From: Danxiaibacter flavus
Lineage (GTDB): Bacteria > Bacteroidota > Bacteroidia > Chitinophagales > Chitinophagaceae
Direction of reading: 5' to 3'
Assembly: GCF_041060425.1 (NCBI RefSeq)
Contig: NZ_JAULBC010000007.1
Span: forward strand, 1 to 64,000
DNA: 64,000 nt
Position numbers and translations under genes: made by a program
Shown here: piece after piece, positions 1-6,983 of the stretch
How positions within the stretch are numbered: position 1 is the stretch's first letter
Layout of the letters: the number at the start of each line of letters is the position of its first letter
The notes under the pieces: model-generated
What the model was told of the DNA's origin: nothing
Seen by the model: the letters and a program-made list of their open reading frames with translations, nothing else
The model's database searches: none

Positions 1-58
1 TGCTTCGCATTTGGACCTCGACGATCTTCAATCATAGAACTAATTATCATCTCTGGCT

Positions 59-266
59 CTGGCGCGTGTGTTCCGCAGGATCACACGTGTCTATTAATTT
101 CAAGCCGATTGCATCGGCGTTATTGCAACAACCCATCCTTAAAAAGTATTGACTTTAATTGCCGTGCTTTTTCTTTCTTAAACAAATACTGTCTTCACTT
201 GTCCCGATACAATCGGGAGAGATTTAATAGACACGAGTGGTCGGCGGTACCGAACACTCGCGCCAG
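59..266. repeat. 208-bp MITE-like element, copy 1
   Basis: A 208-bp unit bounded by imperfect inverted ends of about 42 bp. The left end begins ctggcgcgtgtgttc and the right end, read in reverse complement, begins ctggcgcgagtgttc; both ends then converge on a shared gtgtctattaa core. A second copy of exactly the same length lies at 5202-5409 and is conserved mainly in the ends, with a diverged interior. No coding potential was seen inside. It could be a non-autonomous transposable element, a folded recombination site or a structured RNA. No transposase is present in the window. Confidence 0.6.
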
Positions 267-314
267 AACCGGCAACCTATATGAACAAGAGCGCACGAAG
301 AGATATCGTCTCCA

Positions 315-367
315 AAATAATTTGTCCTACACTTTTAAAGCACTTTGAAAGTGTAGGACACATTATT
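315..367. repeat. imperfect palindrome of the cctacactttgaaagtgtagg family
   Basis: An inverted repeat with the tgtcctacactt core, related to the two perfect 45-nt palindromes at 37980-38024 and 38303-38347. Here the loop is longer and the outer arms are aaataat/attatt. It is followed at about 369 by a sequence resembling the left end of the 208-bp element. The function is unknown; REP-like element or RNA hairpin are both possible. Confidence 0.5.
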
Positions 368-490
368 CTGGCGGCGTGTATTCCGCAGCTTTTGAATACT
401 CTCGGTGCAACTTCTGGATGAACTTTGAACGTCATGTCGAGGAATAATTGGTTAACCACAATCAAAAAAAAAGACAATATACTTTTTGTC

Positions 491-565
491 GATAGCCCGT
501 AGGGCTTAAAGCTCAATAGAAGTACAGACACACAAGACCCCTATTGTCCGTAGGACATTAACACC
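491..565. repeat. dispersed gcccgtagggc repeat, copy 1
   Basis: A roughly 75-bp segment containing cccgtaggg, agctcaataga and gtccgtaggacattaa, repeated at 58798-58871 in the same order and spacing. It sits in the gene-free stretch 267-814, in which I see no convincing gene. A partial inverted version, with agccctaacgggct and tctattgagctt, follows at about 573-650, so the whole stretch can fold on itself. Confidence 0.5.
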
Positions 566-814
566 TTTTATTTGGTTAAAGCCCTAACGGGCTATGAGGA
601 TCCCGATTCAATCATTTCTATTGAGCTTAATTCCCTACGGGAAAAATTGCAACTGCAGCAAAACCTGTCATTGGCACGCAGGAGATATCTCCCAAAGTTG
701 AAGATGCCGGGCTTAAATTAAACAGCTATAACGCATGTGTTCTTCACCGTTTGAACGCGCTCTGTGCAACTCCGTGCCTCCTCCGTGCCCCTCCTATGTA
801 ACTGTATTTAATTT

Positions 815-1276
815 TCACCAAACATCCAACAACCCTGCATCCGCAAAAGAAAAATATGATTCGCTCGTAATGATCAGGTGGTCAAGTACCAACAGGCCAA
901 GGATCTCCCCTATCTGCTTTACTTTTTTTGTCAGCTCAAGATCCGCCCGGCTTGGTGCAGTATTGCCGGACGTATGGTTATGGCATAAAATTACGAACGT
1001 AGCATTTCCCTTCAGCGCCGCGGCAAACAACAGTTTAGGATCGGAAACGGTGCCGTTGCATCCGCCTGAAGACAAATGGCAAATGCCCAACACCTTACTG
1101 TCCGCGTTCAGCAGCATTACCTTCAATTCCTCCTGCAGTTCTATTCTTTTAGCGTCCCAGGTTGTCAGAAAGAGTTGATAGGCAGATCCAGGACCGTCAA
1201 CACTCACCCTGGCTGAGGGCTTTACGCTTGTGTTGTACACAAGCTCTATTTCCGCGATCTGATGCATGTTTTGCAT
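815..1276 (-). CDS. RadC-like JAB (MPN+) domain protein
   Basis: A RadC/JAB-fold protein of about 153 residues, with the family's metal-binding pattern HNHTSGNTAPSRAD in the C-terminal half and the preceding domain of orphan RadC proteins. RadC proteins carry a JAMM-type zinc site; despite the name, a role in DNA repair is not established, and short orphan copies are frequent on mobile or accessory DNA in Bacteroidota. The frame is open further upstream to 1366, but the N-terminal extension looks non-coding, so I chose the ATG at 1276; the ATG at 1267 is an alternative. It stands alone between repeat-rich intergenic regions at the edge of the accessory segment. Confidence 0.8.
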   Translation of the reverse strand: MQNMHQIAEIELVYNTSVKPSARVSVDGPGSAYQLFLTTWDAKRIELQEELKVMLLNADSKVLGICHLSSGGCNGTVSDPKLLFAAALKGNATFVILCHNHTSGNTAPSRADLELTKKVKQIGEILGLLVLDHLIITSESYFSFADAGLLDVW

Positions 1277-1366
1277 GTTGTCTATTGGTTGTACAATTTG
1301 ATTGAAACGGCGCCCCGGCACCAATGCGAAGCATCTCTTAAATGTCCTTTTATACCATCTGGTCAA

Positions 1367-1645
1367 CTAGTGAATAGTGAATGGTCAATGGTGAAGGTTC
1401 GGTCTGGCTAAGTAAATGTATTGTCGTTTAAGTGTTATCATTATCGTAGACAAAATTCTTATTTGTTCTTATATGCCTTATATGGTTTAAAACCTTCGCT
1501 TAGATCAGTTTTAAGCTTTGGGCTTTGGGCTTTAAGCTTTATCAGTTGTTTACAAAGAAACGTTGGCACCCGACACCTTACTTATATGGTTTTAAACCTT
1601 CGCTTAGATCAGCTTTAAGCTTTGGGCTTTAAGCTTTACGCTCTA
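1367..1645. repeat. dispersed repeat field shared with 20160-20520
   Basis: This gene-free stretch contains gtgaatagtgaatggtcaat, a block with ctggctaagtaaatg and gtttaagtgttat, and two tandem copies of a tatatggtttaaa...cttcgctt unit ending in a ctttgggctttaagcttta tract. The same blocks recur in the same order and orientation at 20160-20520, where the first part is itself duplicated. No gene was seen. Confidence 0.6.
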
Positions 1646-2926
1646 TCAAGGCGCAGGCGCTTCCTGTGAAGAACTGAACACCAGCATATTGATGTGCCGT
1701 TGCGCTACTTGCAGCATTAAGCCGGCATCGGTCAGGTCTTTATGCAGCGCGGTCCAATCATCGTACTGTTTTTTCAGCCGGATGGTCATCCGGTTTGTTT
1801 TATCATCGCAAACCAGCGGCAAAGGCGTAGTAAAACTGTCACATACATAATTGATGACATTGCTTACCGGTCGGTTGTAAAAGATCATTTCCGAAACAGT
1901 TTCTTCCTGGTAGCTGCTTGCGGATGGCTCGGGATCCTGTTGCTGGCGCGGCACAACCTCATAGCAATCCCGCAGCAGCCCCGCCATTTTGCTGGTGCAG
2001 TTAAAGTAGCGGTCAAGGTCTTTTTGCATCAATTTGTGGGCGCAATATTCGGCCTCAAAACCTTTTTGGGGAGGCAGCAGCAGCTCATAACTGAGCAGGC
2101 TTTCGGTATGGTCCGGAAACACATCATTTGTCTGCGGGAAAATATGCAGCCGGTCCTGCTCCTCCTCAAACACCGTACGAACAGGCAATTGCGCCTCATG
2201 CAAATGTTCCTCATACCGGTATGCGATGGCATATAGCGAAGCCTTGCTGACATTCACGGCATAAATGCGGCTGTATTGGTCATCCGTGTAATAACCACGC
2301 TGCGAAGCAACGCCAGGCAAATGCCCCGTTAAATGCGATTCATAAAAGGCGCCCTCATTCGCGGCCACACCATTCTCTGCAAAACTGCGGTTAACATTAA
2401 AATGCAATGCATCCTGTTTTACAGGCAACCGCAGACGGTTGGTGGTAAGCAGCTCCACTATATTGGCCTGTGTAAGATGCTCCACCGAAGTAATGGCTTT
2501 TACCCTTCTGCCCTCACCTATCCATACCACGTGCGGAAGCTGTACATGGGGAAAATATTTTTTGATCCGCCCTCCCATATCCACACACATAGGCAAAGCC
2601 AATTCTCTCAGCTGCTTTCGCCTTCGCAGGAACCATTCTATGTGCGCCGTTGTATCATCGGTACACAAAATAAAAATTATCCGCCAGGCATATTGCGCCT
2701 GCAGTTGTGCAAGCACATGCATACTATTTAAACAAGCGGTGCATGTCCTTTGCCAGAAAACAATGATCACGGGTTTGTCCTTCAACTCCTCCAATGCCAA
2801 TCGTTTTTTTGGAACGTTGAGCATGTTTTTAAAGATGATGTTAGGAGCCTTCTCGCCTACCTGTACAGGTTTTGAAGCGGTTTTAAGGGCAGGAAAATAG
2901 GAAAAGATGTTTTTTAAGGATTTCAT
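1646..2926 (-). CDS. TlpA/redoxin-family protein with C-terminal DUF3738-like domain
   Basis: About 426 residues. Residues 20-170 are a thioredoxin-like redoxin domain with a CTAC dithiol motif at C62 and C65, in the pattern FWQRTCTAC typical of TlpA-like proteins. A middle region of unclear fold follows, and the last roughly 80 residues (an LVCDDKT core and an ending in NMLVFSS) resemble the DUF3738 domain often attached to redoxins in soil Bacteroidota and Acidobacteriota. I chose the ATG at 2926 (MKSLKNIF); the frame is open to an ATG at 3007. No signal peptide is obvious from either start, which is odd because TlpA proteins usually act outside the cytoplasm. It is divergent from the XRE regulator, with a perfect palindrome between them. 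Confidence 0.7.
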   Translation of the reverse strand: MKSLKNIFSYFPALKTASKPVQVGEKAPNIIFKNMLNVPKKRLALEELKDKPVIIVFWQRTCTACLNSMHVLAQLQAQYAWRIIFILCTDDTTAHIEWFLRRRKQLRELALPMCVDMGGRIKKYFPHVQLPHVVWIGEGRRVKAITSVEHLTQANIVELLTTNRLRLPVKQDALHFNVNRSFAENGVAANEGAFYESHLTGHLPGVASQRGYYTDDQYSRIYAVNVSKASLYAIAYRYEEHLHEAQLPVRTVFEEEQDRLHIFPQTNDVFPDHTESLLSYELLLPPQKGFEAEYCAHKLMQKDLDRYFNCTSKMAGLLRDCYEVVPRQQQDPEPSASSYQEETVSEMIFYNRPVSNVINYVCDSFTTPLPLVCDDKTNRMTIRLKKQYDDWTALHKDLTDAGLMLQVAQRHINMLVFSSSQEAPAP

Positions 2927-3061
2927 TGGATGTTGTTTTTTAAAGGGTGAATGAACTGAACGGCTATGAGTAGCTTGATGTAATAAATCAAGTCCTTTCA
3001 TAACCACTCATTTTACACACTCACAAGGAGGTTATAAGGGCAAAAATAGGAAAAAATATAA

Positions 3062-3081
3062 TGACGTATTTTATTACGTCA
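3062..3081. promoter_or_regulatory. candidate operator, perfect 7-bp inverted repeat
   Basis: TGACGTA and TACGTCA separated by six A/T bases. It lies in the divergent region between the redoxin gene on the minus strand and the XRE regulator on the plus strand, 35 bp before the regulator's ATG. The symmetry and position fit a dimeric HTH regulator site, probably autoregulatory. This is inference from position. Confidence 0.45.
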
Positions 3082-3115
3082 AAAATAATTGTAAATTCTG
3101 CAAGCTTTCCGCTTC

Positions 3116-3454
3116 ATGAAAGCACAGGAAAAAGAAGAAAAGAATTTACTAAAGTGGCGCTTTGCCGTTGCACTTTACAAAGCTGTAAAAGAAAGTGGGA
3201 TTAAAAGTTTTAGGCAGCTTGCTAAAGAGGCGGGAATGGAGCCGGCGCATATACAGAAGGTTTCTGTAGGAAAGTTAGATGTAACATTAACTACGACTAT
3301 TGCAATAGCGAATGCATTGGGTATTTCATTCACTGATCTTGCATCCTATTTCGACGGTGTTAGCAAGAAAGATGAGGAAGAGTTTGAATTGTACCTGGCT
3401 AAACAAAAGAAGCTAAGAGGGAAACAAAAAGCTGTTACAAAAAAATCTTCGTGA
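3116..3454 (+). CDS. XRE-family helix-turn-helix regulator
   Basis: A 112-residue protein whose residues 15-75 form a Cro/C1-type HTH: FRQLAKEAGM...AHIQKVSVGKLD followed by a TTTIAIANALGI helix. The lysine-rich tail (KKLRGKQKAVTKKS) is probably disordered. It is a likely transcription factor for itself and possibly the divergent redoxin gene, given the palindrome upstream. Small XRE proteins of this type in Bacteroidota often sit at the edge of accessory DNA, and here the protein marks the start of the AT-rich segment. There is no toxin-like partner immediately next to it. Confidence 0.8.
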   Translation: MKAQEKEEKNLLKWRFAVALYKAVKESGIKSFRQLAKEAGMEPAHIQKVSVGKLDVTLTTTIAIANALGISFTDLASYFDGVSKKDEEEFELYLAKQKKLRGKQKAVTKKSS

Positions 3455-3544
3455 GATATTGGTTATTCAAGACAAGTAAGTAACAAGACTGTGCACCAAA
3501 ATATTCAATATAAAGACGTCGGAAAACGGTGTTTATTTTTGTAA

Positions 3545-4105
3545 TTAGATTTCTGAAATGTCAGAAAGTCTATTAAATTTCGATAGCTTCCAATTAGCTG
3601 TTTTGGGATTAATATACAAATACTCAATGTAGTTAATGGCTGAAGCACTGTATTCGAAAATTCCGAAATGCAAAATCCCTAACTTTTTAAACTCAAGAAT
3701 ACGGTAGTCTCCGACGATAAGTTGTCTTGCAATTTGATCAGCTTCAATCTCGTCAATGGGTCTTGGATTGCTTATCAAGTCAACCAGATTTAAAAAATCA
3801 GTCCGCCATTTTTGGACTTTTCCAATTAATGGAAGGTTGTATTCAAGCATTTGTTGCCTTGCCTTAATGACTTCATCAACAAGTCTCTTTGCCAATAATA
3901 TTTGCGAATAGTAACTCAAAATCGATAAACAGTAGTCTCCTTTGGGACAATTGGGGTCTGACGCAAGCTCCATCAGTGCGGTAATGTATTTGGTTGAATG
4001 TAAAACCAAATCTTCATCTTGTTCGATAAAATAAAGATTTTCATCGTACGCCCAATCTTTTACTTCCGAAATGGAAGGGTCGAATTTGTCTAGGAACTTG
4101 TCCAT
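3545..4105 (-). CDS. hypothetical protein
   Basis: A 186-residue cytoplasmic protein, not recognised. It is rich in acidic and aromatic residues, has no signal peptide or membrane segment and is predicted mostly helical by inspection. Start MDKFLDKFDPSISEV. It is the first of a run of minus-strand genes, 57 bp downstream of the VOC gene, so the two could be cotranscribed. The AT-rich composition matches the surrounding accessory segment. Confidence 0.6.
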   Translation of the reverse strand: MDKFLDKFDPSISEVKDWAYDENLYFIEQDEDLVLHSTKYITALMELASDPNCPKGDYCLSILSYYSQILLAKRLVDEVIKARQQMLEYNLPLIGKVQKWRTDFLNLVDLISNPRPIDEIEADQIARQLIVGDYRILEFKKLGILHFGIFEYSASAINYIEYLYINPKTANWKLSKFNRLSDISEI

Positions 4106-4162
4106 TTACTATTTAATCTTGCAATTTTATAAGATTTTTTGAAAAGAGTCTATTGTTAATTG

Positions 4163-4552
4163 CTATAGATTAGGGCGTCCGAAAAACAAAACATATCCGT
4201 CAGCATCTTCTATTTCAAAACCCTTCAAATTATCACTATTGATATGTAGAGGCTTTCTAAATGAAACATCTTTAGAACGATATTCCTCAAACAACGTATC
4301 CGGATCGGCAGCAGCAATATATGCATCCCACGCTGCCCATTCATGTCGTGTATGATTAGGAATGGGTTTTATATCTGGAACAATGGCCTTAAGCATAATA
4401 GAAATATTGTCACGGCCAAGAATAGCCCAATAAGGGTCGTCATCCGGGCCGGTATAGCGCACTTCAAATCCAAGTTTATCTATGTAGAAAGAAATGGAAA
4501 TTTTCAGGTCTGTGATTATAAAGAAGGGCCATATGGAGGTGAGGTTTGCCAA
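4163..4552 (-). CDS. VOC-superfamily (glyoxalase/bleomycin-resistance-like) protein
   Basis: A 129-residue single-unit vicinal oxygen chelate fold. It has the typical opening pattern (FFIITDLKISISFYIDKLGF), a WAILGRDNISIML strand pair and a final GFEIEDADGYVLFFG motif, where the glutamate is a usual metal ligand. Members range from glyoxalase I and antibiotic-binding proteins to dioxygenases, so the substrate cannot be named. VOC proteins of this size are frequent in mobile gene cassettes. It is followed 57 bp downstream by the hypothetical gene at 3545-4105. Confidence 0.8.
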   Translation of the reverse strand: MANLTSIWPFFIITDLKISISFYIDKLGFEVRYTGPDDDPYWAILGRDNISIMLKAIVPDIKPIPNHTRHEWAAWDAYIAAADPDTLFEEYRSKDVSFRKPLHINSDNLKGFEIEDADGYVLFFGRPNL

Positions 4553-4680
4553 TACTTAAAATTTTATAGATTGTGTTGCACAGCGTAAATTAAATATTAT
4601 CGCGTAATTGCAGTTTGGGAAACTATGGATCAAAGAAAACTGTTCCTCAAATTTCCGGAAGTTCTTATCCATAACACATC

Positions 4681-4767
4681 GCTAAGAATGAACCTTTGCG
4701 GAGGAGTTTAACCTGAAGACTTTACGGAGAAAGAAGTTCTTACCTAAAGACTGTGCGAAGAATAAAG
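4681..4767. repeat. diverged copy of the 88-bp tttgcgga...ctgaagact repeat
   Basis: It shares gctaagaa, cctttgcgga, acctgaagact and tacggagaa with the repeats at 6840-6927 and 8322-8409, then partly repeats the tail again (ttacctaaagactgtgcgaa). This is the oldest-looking copy. The rest of the gap 4553-4904 shows no gene. Confidence 0.45.
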
Positions 4768-4904
4768 ATAAAGGCTTTCACCGAAGAGCTCGCATAAAAC
4801 GAAAAAGTTGTGGCATCCGATTCAAATTTTCGGTCGTCCACAACTTATACGCCAAACCAAATGAATGACAAGATAATAATACAAAAATCTTGCAATTTGT
4901 CGCA

Positions 4905-5045
4905 TTACTTCTTTTTGTTTCGAGCCTGCGTCAAAGCTGAAGCTGCTACACTCTTAACAGCCTTTGAACTGTTGGGATTACTCAACAATTTTGAAGCTTT
5001 AGAGGCAACTGATTTTGATGTAGACTCATTTCTTTGTTTCTTCAT
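4905..5045 (-). CDS. 46-residue Ser/Ala/Lys-rich small protein
   Basis: A short frame from ATG at 5045 to TAA at 4905. The product is MKKQRNESTSKSVAS..., with a core SKAVKSVAASALTQAR and a lysine-rich end. The pattern of an S/A-K-rich middle followed by KSVAxSALTQ and a basic tail is one I associate with a widespread family of very short hypothetical proteins in bacterial accessory DNA and gene cassettes. This is recollection, not a search. The function is unknown; the composition suggests a small amphipathic or nucleic-acid-binding peptide. A TAnnTTTG promoter box lies 30 bp upstream. The plus-strand frame over the same DNA is a shadow. Confidence 0.55.
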   Translation of the reverse strand: MKKQRNESTSKSVASKASKLLSNPNSSKAVKSVAASALTQARNKKK

Positions 5046-5074
5046 TTAAGAAATTTTATCACTAAAAATATGAG

Positions 5075-5106
5075 CAAAAATACTATATTTTTTAGTTTTA
5101 AAACAA
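5075..5106 (-). promoter_or_regulatory. Bacteroidota-type promoter for the 46-residue gene
   Basis: On the minus strand TATTTTTG matches the TAnnTTTG -7 consensus at 5082-5075, with a TTG -33 element at 5106-5104 after a 21-nt spacer. The box ends 29 nt before the ATG at 5045. In AT-rich DNA such matches occur by chance, so support is moderate. Confidence 0.35.
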
Positions 5107-5201
5107 CAAGATATAAACAGATGTGGAAAAGACATTACTCGGTTTTTTCTGAGAACAAGGTCTTTAGTTCGCCTGAAGTACAGCGAGAGAAAATCTGCCG
5201 T

Positions 5202-5409
5202 CTGGCGCGTGTGTTCCGCAGGATTACACGTGTCTATTAATTTGTCCTCGATTGCATTGGGGCATAGTGAGGTAACACACGACTAAAAGCGACGGATTCA
5301 TTTGCTCAGACATTTCTTTTCTAAACAAATTTCCTACTCAGCCATCCCTATACAATCGGAAGCGAATTGATAGACATGAGTGGACGGCGGAGCCTAACAC
5401 TCGCGCCAG
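5202..5409. repeat. 208-bp MITE-like element, copy 2
   Basis: Same length and same inverted ends as the copy at 59-266 (ctggcgcgtgtgttccgcag on the left, cactcgcgccag on the right). The interior is strongly diverged but keeps the ttctaaacaaat and atacaatcgg blocks at equivalent positions. It ends 15 bp from the stop codon of the HhH-GPD glycosylase gene on the minus strand. Confidence 0.6.
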
Positions 5410-5424
5410 GAGGGGCAACAAAAA

Positions 5425-6144
5425 CTAGTTCTTCAAAATACTGTCGTAGTTCTGAAACAAAATTCTGTCAAACTGTACAGGCTCAATATTTAGAGGCTTA
5501 CAAATTTTGTCTACTATGTTTTTTTCTGCTGCTTCATAAATTATCCGTCGGCTTAGTTCCGCTTGGCTAGGTAATGGCAAACCAAAACGCTTGAAGATAT
5601 TTTGTATTCTAATGTCAATTGCCACGGTATTTCTGTTAATACCTAATCCCATTAAGAAATCGCGGGCACTTTTGTTTTTAATGTACTTGAAATTTGATGT
5701 CAAAAAATGTACACGCTGAACTTCTGCGGTCTCTCCTTTAATGTCTGCGAGTTCTTGAAGTAAGCCTTTGAAGCCGTTTTTATATTGTGAAATGAATTTA
5801 TAGTTATGAACTAAAGATTTTGTTTTACTGCACTTTGTTAAGTCTGCACTTGCATATCTAACACCGGCTTCCCGTAAAACTGAATTAATCTTTAATGCAA
5901 GTTCTTTTTCTAATTTGATTTTGCTCAAAGAGCTGAAATTTATTTTCTTTATCAACTCTGGCCGTTCGAAAAATCGGTCATTACCGTCTACACCACCTAC
6001 CACATTAACCTGTCCTACTAACCTAAGCCAAAGCGAATTATTGTCAAGTAATTTCCATTCATGTCGCTTAGGAAAAGTCGTACCACTTTTGTAAGTATCA
6101 ACAATAGTTTTGAACGCCCCAAGTTGTCGTTTAGTGACCTCCAT
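5425..6144 (-). CDS. HhH-GPD DNA glycosylase/AP lyase, OGG1/AGOG-like
   Basis: A 239-residue protein recognised by its C-terminal helix-hairpin-helix region: K158 in KSARDFLMGLGI and D177 in NTVAIDIRI, followed by RIQNIFKRFG and a CKPLNIEP...DRILFQNYD ending. Bifunctional 8-oxoguanine glycosylases of the OGG1/AGOG type use a lysine nucleophile and an aspartate spaced in this way (K249 and D268 in human OGG1, also 19 apart), so excision of oxidised guanine with AP-lyase activity is the likely reaction. I chose the ATG at 6144 (MEVTKRQL); the frame extends upstream to 6201 but that part looks intergenic. The gene stands alone, with the 208-bp element right after its stop. Confidence 0.72.
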   Translation of the reverse strand: MEVTKRQLGAFKTIVDTYKSGTTFPKRHEWKLLDNNSLWLRLVGQVNVVGGVDGNDRFFERPELIKKINFSSLSKIKLEKELALKINSVLREAGVRYASADLTKCSKTKSLVHNYKFISQYKNGFKGLLQELADIKGETAEVQRVHFLTSNFKYIKNKSARDFLMGLGINRNTVAIDIRIQNIFKRFGLPLPSQAELSRRIIYEAAEKNIVDKICKPLNIEPVQFDRILFQNYDSILKN

Positions 6145-6338
6145 AATATTTATAGTTTTGAATTTTAAGGTGCAGCAACTTGGTTGCCAACGCTTGTGCA
6201 ACAGGCTAGCAAGTAGTTAAAATATTTTTATAGAAGAAATTTATCAAAAGCGAATTTTAATGGTTTGATCCACCACAAATACGCCGCACACCTTACTCAA
6301 CCGCCTACTTGCATCAGGAAGAAAATTGAGAACATCTG

Positions 6339-6785
6339 CTATTTTCTCTTCTTTGATTTTGGAACGTACCAACCTCCATAGCCCATCTTCATGGGTATCC
6401 CTGCAATTGTATTAATCGCTATTCCGCATAAAACGTATACTGCAATTGTTCCCAACCAAATGATGCCTCCAGTTATACTAAATAAAGAGTCTTTAACAAG
6501 AAAAGATATTAACCCAGATAAACATATTATTCCCTCCAAAACTTTATTAATCGTTGACAGTACTGAAACTGATTCCTTTTTAATTGGTAAGTCGGACTTT
6601 CGAAATCTTTGTGATTCGAATACCAATGAAACAAATCCCAAAACTAGCGCCAAAAGATAAAGAGTTCCTCCAACAATGGCCAAAGACAATGCTCCCCTTG
6701 TCCAGCCTAAAGAAATGCACACAGAGCTTCCGACTAAAAAAATCAGCTTGCCCCAAGGATATATTTGTTCAAACTTGGTTGCCAT
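6339..6785 (-). CDS. small integral membrane protein
   Basis: 148 residues with four hydrophobic segments, roughly at 12-30, 34-56, 80-100 and 107-130, and a basic C-terminal tail (PKSKKRK), which suggests a cytoplasmic C-terminus. Not recognised. It stands alone on the minus strand in the AT-rich accessory run, with an 88-bp repeat copy starting 54 bp above its start codon. Confidence 0.6.
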   Translation of the reverse strand: MATKFEQIYPWGKLIFLVGSSVCISLGWTRGALSLAIVGGTLYLLALVLGFVSLVFESQRFRKSDLPIKKESVSVLSTINKVLEGIICLSGLISFLVKDSLFSITGGIIWLGTIAVYVLCGIAINTIAGIPMKMGYGGWYVPKSKKRK

Positions 6786-6839
6786 AAAACTTTCGTGTTG
6801 TCAAGACGTCATTGACACCAAACGTTTTAGGTCTTCCTA

Positions 6840-6927
6840 TGTTTCGCAAAGTCCCTGGCCATCACACATGGCTTAGAAGGAGACATTTGCGGAGAAGTTT
6901 TCACCTAAAGATTGTACGGAGAACAAA
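6840..6927. repeat. 88-bp repeat, copy B
   Basis: This 88-bp block, starting tgtttcgcaaagtccctggc and ending gagaacaaa, is repeated at 8322-8409 with seven mismatches and no indel. The two copies are direct repeats flanking the single gene at 6984-8129, so that gene plus one repeat forms a unit of about 1.48 kb. Confidence 0.65.
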
Positions 6928-6983
6928 ATAGCCAGTAAATCTATTGCCTAGGCCCGCTTTGCAAATACTTTTGCTTGAGGTAA

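Noticed and set aside
109..348. 79-residue plus-strand frame at the left end
   Set aside because: It lies over the 208-bp repeat and its flank, has no domain signal and the equivalent frame is not kept in the second copy.
735..1178. 147-residue plus-strand frame
   Set aside because: Antisense to the RadC-like gene, whose protein has clear family motifs.
4810..5049. 79-residue plus-strand frame
   Set aside because: Antisense to the 46-residue protein and without any fold or composition signal of its own.
5202..5409. Integron attC site reading of the 208-bp element (contains gcctaac near the right end)
   Set aside because: The paired core sites are in the wrong order and do not complement each other, the length is above the usual attC range, and no integrase is visible. 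A covariance-model search would settle it.
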